Of a DNA stretch of 64,000 bases, positions 59,847-64,000 are shown piece after piece. Origin of the DNA: Chitinophaga polysaccharea. GTDB lineage: Bacteria; Bacteroidota; Bacteroidia; Chitinophagales; Chitinophagaceae. The notes under the pieces were generated by a model. That model saw only the letters and a program-made list of their open reading frames with translations, made no database searches and was not told where the DNA came from. Each line of letters begins with the position of its first letter. The first letter of the stretch is position 1. Made by a program: the position numbers and the translations under genes. Where the stretch lies: contig NZ_CABFVU010000002.1 of NCBI RefSeq assembly GCF_902150045.1, positions 1,104,001 to 1,168,000 on the forward strand, in the 5' to 3' direction.

Positions 59847-60566
59847 ATGATCAACCTTGGAATCATAGAAGACAACCATTTTCTGCTAAGTAATTACCGT
59901 GAGTTCCTGGAAGATTTCCAGGAATGTAAGGTGATGTTTGCCTGTAAATCAATAGAGGAATTTATGGCCTTGCCCATTACTTATCCAGATGTGAAAGTAA
60001 TCCTGCTTGATATTACCCTGCCGGGAATATCCGGTATTGAAGGGCTCCGCGAAGTAAAGCGGCTATACCCTGATACAAAGGTGATCGTATTGTCGGGCCA
60101 CGAAGAGCAGCAATACATTATTGAAGCCATAAAGAACGGCGCCAGCGGTTATGTTATTAAATCCAGCCGCCTCAGTGATATTTATCAGTCGGTGATGGAT
60201 ACCGTGCAAAGCGGCGCTTCTTTATCACCACGGGCTGCACATTTACTCATTACTCATATTAATAAAGATCCGCTGGAAAGTATCAAAGACAAACTTACCC
60301 GCAGGGAATATGAATTGGTGGCTCTTCTGAAAGAAGGTTACTCATATAAGGAAATGGCAGCCAAGTTGTTTGTAACCGTGTTTACAGTAAACCAACATCT
60401 GAAAAAAGTGTATTTTAAACTAAACGTTTCAACCAAAGCTGAATTAATCTCAAAAATTCTTTCAAATAATTTATTCACCACCCTCTTTTTTATCTTACTT
60501 CAAGCAATTAGTTCAGATTTTAATTTATTTGATATGTTCATGGCTGTGGATGCTAACTTACTTTGA
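59847..60566 (+). CDS. NarL/LuxR-type response regulator with hydrophobic tail
   Basis: A 239-residue regulator. The receiver (about 1-120) has the acidic pair in LGIIEDNHFLL, the phospho-accepting Asp at about 55 (VILLDITLPG) and Lys in GYVIKSSRL. The LuxR-type helix-turn-helix (about 150-205) shows KLTRREYELVALLKEGYSYK and EMAAKLFVTVFTVNQHLKKV. After the DNA-binding domain, where relatives normally end, about 33 further residues follow with a strongly hydrophobic stretch (NNLFTTLFFILLQAI). That tail is unusual. The exopolysaccharide export genes start 127 bases downstream on the same strand, so it may regulate them. Confidence 0.9.
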   Translation: MINLGIIEDNHFLLSNYREFLEDFQECKVMFACKSIEEFMALPITYPDVKVILLDITLPGISGIEGLREVKRLYPDTKVIVLSGHEEQQYIIEAIKNGASGYVIKSSRLSDIYQSVMDTVQSGASLSPRAAHLLITHINKDPLESIKDKLTRREYELVALLKEGYSYKEMAAKLFVTVFTVNQHLKKVYFKLNVSTKAELISKILSNNLFTTLFFILLQAISSDFNLFDMFMAVDANLL

Positions 60567-60693
60567 TAAGTAAGGACATCATGCCGATCATCCTCATTTG
60601 TACTGTGTTGAGTAATTGAATGCCACCTGCTTCTGAAGTAATATTGTATTGCGGTGAACGGACAGTGTAAGTGATGATGTTAAATGCCATACG

Positions 60694-61500
60694 ATGATAT
60701 TGAAAACCTGCTTAACCTGGATGGGATTGGGATTGCTATGCTTAAGTTGTTTGTTTACTTCGTGCGTGTCAACCAAAAATGCTGTTTATTTCAATGATGT
60801 GAGAGATACGGTGCTATTACCATCAGATAGCAGTTTGGACCCCCGTATCCAGAAGAACGATATACTACAGATCAATGTAAGCAGTCTGAACCCGGAGGAT
60901 GTGATCATCTATAATGTATCCAATATGACCTCCGCTTCCGGTGCAGGTGGCGCAAATGCAGGAGCCGGCGCTATGCTGGGAGGTTTCCTGGTAGACGAAC
61001 AGGGATATATACAGTACCCGATACTGGGCGCTGTTAAAGTAACCGGCCTTACTAAGAAAGCACTCACTGTATACCTGCATGATCAGCTCGTTGAACGAAA
61101 ACTCCTGGTAGACCCGGTGGTGAGCATAAGGTTTCTTAACTATCGCGTAACTATACTGGGGGAGGTGAATAAACCGACCGTAGTAAATGTAACCAATGAA
61201 AAAATATCAGTGCTGGAAGCATTGGGAATGGCGGGTGATATAACAGTGTTTGGTAAACGCAATAATATCCTGTTGATCCGGGAGATAGACGGGCAGCGGA
61301 TTATACGGCGCATCGATCTGAACGACAAGCGTGTCCTGAATTCTCCCTATTACTTTCTGCAACCAAATGATATCCTGTATGTGGAGCCCAATAAATCAAA
61401 AGTAGCGACGGCTGACCGTTCCCGGCAGATACTGCCTATTATTCTCAGCAGTCTCTCTTTACTCGTTATTATCCTCGACCGGTTAGTTATTAATAATTAG
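60694..61500 (+). CDS. Wza-like polysaccharide export lipoprotein
   Basis: A 268-residue outer-membrane polysaccharide export protein. It has a lipoprotein signal (lipobox FTSC, Cys at about 24), a Poly_export domain (about 45-140, RIQKNDILQINVSSLNPED and VDEQGYIQYPILGAVKVTG) and an SLBB domain (about 145-230, VTILGEVNKPTVVNVTNEKI). A final hydrophobic segment (ILPIILSSLSLLVIILDRL) can cross the membrane, as in many short Bacteroidota Wza homologues. With the Wzc-like kinase it forms the export channel for an exopolysaccharide or capsule. The Wzc gene starts 3 bases after its stop, so they are co-transcribed. Confidence 0.92.
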   Translation: MILKTCLTWMGLGLLCLSCLFTSCVSTKNAVYFNDVRDTVLLPSDSSLDPRIQKNDILQINVSSLNPEDVIIYNVSNMTSASGAGGANAGAGAMLGGFLVDEQGYIQYPILGAVKVTGLTKKALTVYLHDQLVERKLLVDPVVSIRFLNYRVTILGEVNKPTVVNVTNEKISVLEALGMAGDITVFGKRNNILLIREIDGQRIIRRIDLNDKRVLNSPYYFLQPNDILYVEPNKSKVATADRSRQILPIILSSLSLLVIILDRLVINN

Positions 61501-61503
61501 GCT

Positions 61504-63855
61504 ATGCAAAAAGTTAACGGACATAAAATCCAGCACGCGGAAACTCCCCAGAGTTTGCTTACTATTATCCGCTCGCGCTATCTGCCTTACTGGCCTTTTT
61601 TTGCAGGAGCGGTAGTAATAGCATTGGCAGTTGCTTTTCTTTATATCCGTTATGCTACTCCTTTATATAAAATTTCCGGCGTGCTCCTGGTACAGGAAGC
61701 TACGAATGGTCTTGCTGCCAGTGATATGTTGCAATCGCTTGATCTTATGGGTGGCAACAAAACGGTAATGGAGAATGAGATTGAAATACTAAAATCACGT
61801 ACCCTTACAAAAGAAGTAATAAGGAATCTTAATCTTTATGGAGAAGTAATAGAAAAAGGAAAGATCAGAGATGTGGTTCTTTATAAAGACAGTCCGCTGA
61901 AATTCATTTTCCTGGAACCGGAAGCAATACAGCTGGCATTTACCGGCAACTGGCCTTTTACATACGATCCTGTGCAAAAACGTGTAGCCATTGACGGTAA
62001 GAAATATCCGCTGAATGATACCATACAAACGCGCTGGGGAAAGATGTTTATCAAAGCGCAGGGCAAACATGCAGATACAACCGCCGGTTATGTACTGCAT
62101 ATCATGAATGAAAAAACGTGGATGCAGATCATTCTCGCTACCATGAAAATTATGCCTGCCGCAAAAGCCGGCAGTGTAGTGGATCTTGAATATACTGATG
62201 CCGCACCGGAACGTGGAGAAGATATTGTGAATGAACTGATCCGTGTGTATAGCCAGGCAGCTGTGGAAGATAAGAACAGGACCTCCGCCAATACCATGCG
62301 GTTTGTGGAAGAGCGCCTGCGCATTGTCAGTGCAGAGCTGGGGCAGGCGGAAACAGAAGTGGAACATTTCAAAACCGCGCAGGGTATTGTTGATATCAGT
62401 GAGCAAAGTAAAATATTCCTTGCCGGCGTACAGGAAAATGACCGCAAGATCAGCGAAGCCAATATGCAGCTATCTGTACTGGATGCCATTGAAAAATACG
62501 TTACCAGCCAAAACCCTGGTGGTAATATTGTTCCGGGTACATTGGGTTTATCTGATCCTGTGTTACTGGAGCTGGTAAGCAGGCTTTCTGAAACGGAGCT
62601 GCAACTGGAAAGGCTGCGTAAAACCACCGGTGAAAACAGCCCGTTGCTGGCAAGTTTAACCCGGCAGGTAGATCGCCTGAAACCCGCTATTATGGAGAAT
62701 ATCGGGAGCCTCCGCACTAATCTTCAGGCCGGCCTGGCCCGCCTCCAGGCAGAGAACAGCCGCAATATGGGTATTATCCGCAGCGTGCCAGGAAAAGAAA
62801 AAGCATTGCTGGAGGTAAGCAGGCAGCAGGTGATCAAAAATAATATCTACACCTTCCTGCTGGAGAAAAGAGAAGAAACCGCACTGGCATATGCAGCGGC
62901 AGTATCAGATAGCCGTGTGGTGGATGCCGCGGAGGCGGCAGCATATGCTTTTAGTCCGCAGAAACCAATGGTGGTCGGCATCTCTGTACTGCTGGCACTG
63001 ACACTGGTGGCAGGATGCGTGTCGGTGAAGGATATGATGAACCGTGAAGTAATGTTCCGTGCAGATATTGAGAAAGTAACAACCGCGCCTATTGCATCAG
63101 AGATCATGTACCACGACGGCAAAGAAGCGATAGTAATGTCCAACAACAGCAGAACGGCTGTGGCAGAACAGTTCAGGGCATTGAGAACGTCGTTGTCTTA
63201 CATAGGGTTGAACGGCGACCGGAAAACATTACTGATCACGTCTTCCATATCAGGCGAGGGAAAAAGCTTTATATCCGTTAACCTGGCCATGAGCTTATCG
63301 CTTGCAAAAAAGAAAGTAGTATTGCTGGAGTTTGACCTGAGAAAGCCAATGGTCAGTAAAATGCTGAACATGCGTGCAGACCCCGGCATTAGCAACTACC
63401 TTGTTGGAAAGGCAACCCTGCAGCAGATACTGCAGCCAGTGGGAGACAATGAGTATCTCTATCTCCTGTCCGCTGGTATAATGCCGCCCAATCCCAGCGA
63501 GCTTATTCTCAATGGTGAGCTGGAGCGGTTGCTGAATGAACTGAAAGAACGTTTTGATTATATCATCATTGACTCGGCCCCTGTAGGGCTGGTAACCGAT
63601 GCCCGCCTGATATCGCCCTATTGTGATGCCACCTTGTATGTAGTGCGCCATCAGCGTACCCCGAAGAATTACCTTAAACTGATCGAGGAGTTATACCAGA
63701 ATAAAGAACTGGGAAAGCTGAACATTGTGTTTAACGGTATCAAACGTCAGGGAGTAGCAGGATATGGCTATGGGTCCGGATATGGAGATATTAACGGATA
63801 CGGATACACGGAAGTAACAAAGAAACCAGGATTATTCAGACGCAGCGTAAAATAA
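61504..63855 (+). CDS. Wzc-like polysaccharide co-polymerase with tyrosine autokinase domain
   Basis: A 783-residue inner-membrane protein. The first span (about 32-52, FFAGAVVIALAVAFLYIRY) leads to a Wzz-type periplasmic domain with long coiled-coil helices (about 250-460; EERLRIVSAELGQAETEVEH), a second span (about 488-508, MVVGISVLLALTLVAGC), then a BY-kinase domain (about 540-740) with Walker A ITSSISGEGKSFISVNLA, Walker A' VVLLEFDLRKP and Walker B YIIIDSAPVG. The C-terminal tail is Gly/Tyr-rich (GYGYGSGYGDINGYGYTEV), the expected autophosphorylated tyrosine cluster. It controls chain length and export of the polysaccharide together with the Wza-like protein. No phosphatase gene is seen in the window. 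Confidence 0.93.
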   Translation: MQKVNGHKIQHAETPQSLLTIIRSRYLPYWPFFAGAVVIALAVAFLYIRYATPLYKISGVLLVQEATNGLAASDMLQSLDLMGGNKTVMENEIEILKSRTLTKEVIRNLNLYGEVIEKGKIRDVVLYKDSPLKFIFLEPEAIQLAFTGNWPFTYDPVQKRVAIDGKKYPLNDTIQTRWGKMFIKAQGKHADTTAGYVLHIMNEKTWMQIILATMKIMPAAKAGSVVDLEYTDAAPERGEDIVNELIRVYSQAAVEDKNRTSANTMRFVEERLRIVSAELGQAETEVEHFKTAQGIVDISEQSKIFLAGVQENDRKISEANMQLSVLDAIEKYVTSQNPGGNIVPGTLGLSDPVLLELVSRLSETELQLERLRKTTGENSPLLASLTRQVDRLKPAIMENIGSLRTNLQAGLARLQAENSRNMGIIRSVPGKEKALLEVSRQQVIKNNIYTFLLEKREETALAYAAAVSDSRVVDAAEAAAYAFSPQKPMVVGISVLLALTLVAGCVSVKDMMNREVMFRADIEKVTTAPIASEIMYHDGKEAIVMSNNSRTAVAEQFRALRTSLSYIGLNGDRKTLLITSSISGEGKSFISVNLAMSLSLAKKKVVLLEFDLRKPMVSKMLNMRADPGISNYLVGKATLQQILQPVGDNEYLYLLSAGIMPPNPSELILNGELERLLNELKERFDYIIIDSAPVGLVTDARLISPYCDATLYVVRHQRTPKNYLKLIEELYQNKELGKLNIVFNGIKRQGVAGYGYGSGYGDINGYGYTEVTKKPGLFRRSVK

Positions 63856-63957
63856 CAACGCTGTAATCACTCAAAATAACCAAAGGGCAATACATTGCCT
63901 GTACCTGCCTTTATAAATTCTGCACAAAACTATCCGATCACCTTAAAACCGGCTACT

Positions 63958-64000
63958 ATGTTTAATGAACAGCCTCCGGTCTGGTATGCGGTATATACCC
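63958..64000 (+). CDS. Start of a UpxY/NusG-like transcription antiterminator (3' truncated)
   Basis: The last 43 bases hold an ATG followed by codons reading FNEQPPVWYAVYT. The WYAVYT stretch close to the N-terminus is the hallmark opening of NusG-family proteins, including the UpxY/RfaH-like antiterminators that lead capsule and exopolysaccharide clusters in Bacteroidota. The position after wza/wzc genes fits this. Only 14 codons are visible, so the call is tentative; the rest lies beyond the window. Confidence 0.5.
   Translation, partial: MFNEQPPVWYAVYT

Noticed and set aside
1..64000. CRISPR arrays, tRNA/rRNA genes, prophage or integrase genes
   Set aside because: No evenly spaced direct repeats, no tRNA-like cloverleaf at gene borders and no integrase or phage structural gene were seen; the inverted repeats are not CRISPR units.

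Overview
The window looks like a chromosomal segment of a Bacteroidota bacterium, most likely a Chitinophaga-like member of the Chitinophagaceae. The signs are SusC/SusD outer-membrane pairs, FecI-like ECF sigma / FecR anti-sigma pairs, a type-IX-secretion (CHU_C) C-terminal domain, a DUF4369/TlpA thioredoxin, a long Bacteroidota-type signal peptidase I, and promoters with the TTG-N18..20-TANNTTTG pattern instead of the E. coli pattern. No rRNA, tRNA, CRISPR array, prophage or intact insertion sequence was seen.

Layout. 1-1240: end of an unidentified gene, a small GNAT-like protein and an OmpH/Skp-like chaperone. 1316-6193: a long inverted repeat, then an ECF sigma factor, a FecR anti-sigma factor, an STN/carboxypeptidase-regulatory protein and a second protein, the last two built of 16-residue repeats; the same two-box promoter motif precedes the sigma gene and the second repeat protein. 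6235-16665: beta-propeller protein and AraC regulator, a phosphocholine-type phospholipase C between two lipoprotein genes (one collagen-like), two L,D-transpeptidases tail to tail, an Fpg/Nei glycosylase without zinc-finger cysteines, and a DUF72 protein. 16765-18711: SDR and phytanoyl-CoA-dioxygenase-like operon on the minus strand, preceded by a promoter, a palindromic operator and a 29-codon leader peptide ending Cys-Cys-Cys-stop. 18757-24347: a PaoABC-type molybdenum aldehyde oxidoreductase operon with XdhC and MocA maturation factors. 24473-29598: TPR protein, sugar epimerase-like protein, signal peptidase I and a YheT-like hydrolase, with two more copies of the long inverted repeat.

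29699-41206 is a polysaccharide/glycoside utilisation locus: ECF sigma, FecR, SusC, SusD, GH30 and GH116. The pairing of GH30 and GH116 suggests a beta-glucoside, possibly glucosylceramide or a beta-glucan. 41375-58800 is mixed housekeeping and accessory content: DUF1543, TlpA-like thioredoxin, thiolase, 2-hydroxyacid dehydrogenase, cation P-type ATPase, a decayed FtsX-type permease, a GT39-like membrane glycosyltransferase, two unrecognised helical proteins, a PAS histidine kinase overlapping a receiver-CRP fusion regulator, pirin, DUF6607-like and DUF3829-like proteins, and a T9SS cargo protein. 58797-64000 opens an exopolysaccharide cluster: small histidine kinase, NarL-type regulator, Wza-like exporter, Wzc-like tyrosine autokinase, and the first codons of what reads as a UpxY/NusG-type antiterminator.

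The most interesting candidates for undescribed biology are (i) the ECF/FecR circuit whose outputs are 16-residue-repeat surface proteins and no transporter, with its shared promoter motif; (ii) the Cys-Cys-Cys leader peptide and operator in front of the dioxygenase/SDR operon, which look like cysteine-responsive attenuation; and (iii) a family of long inverted repeats whose arms differ between copies but stay complementary within each copy. All assignments were made by reading the sequence; no database search was run.
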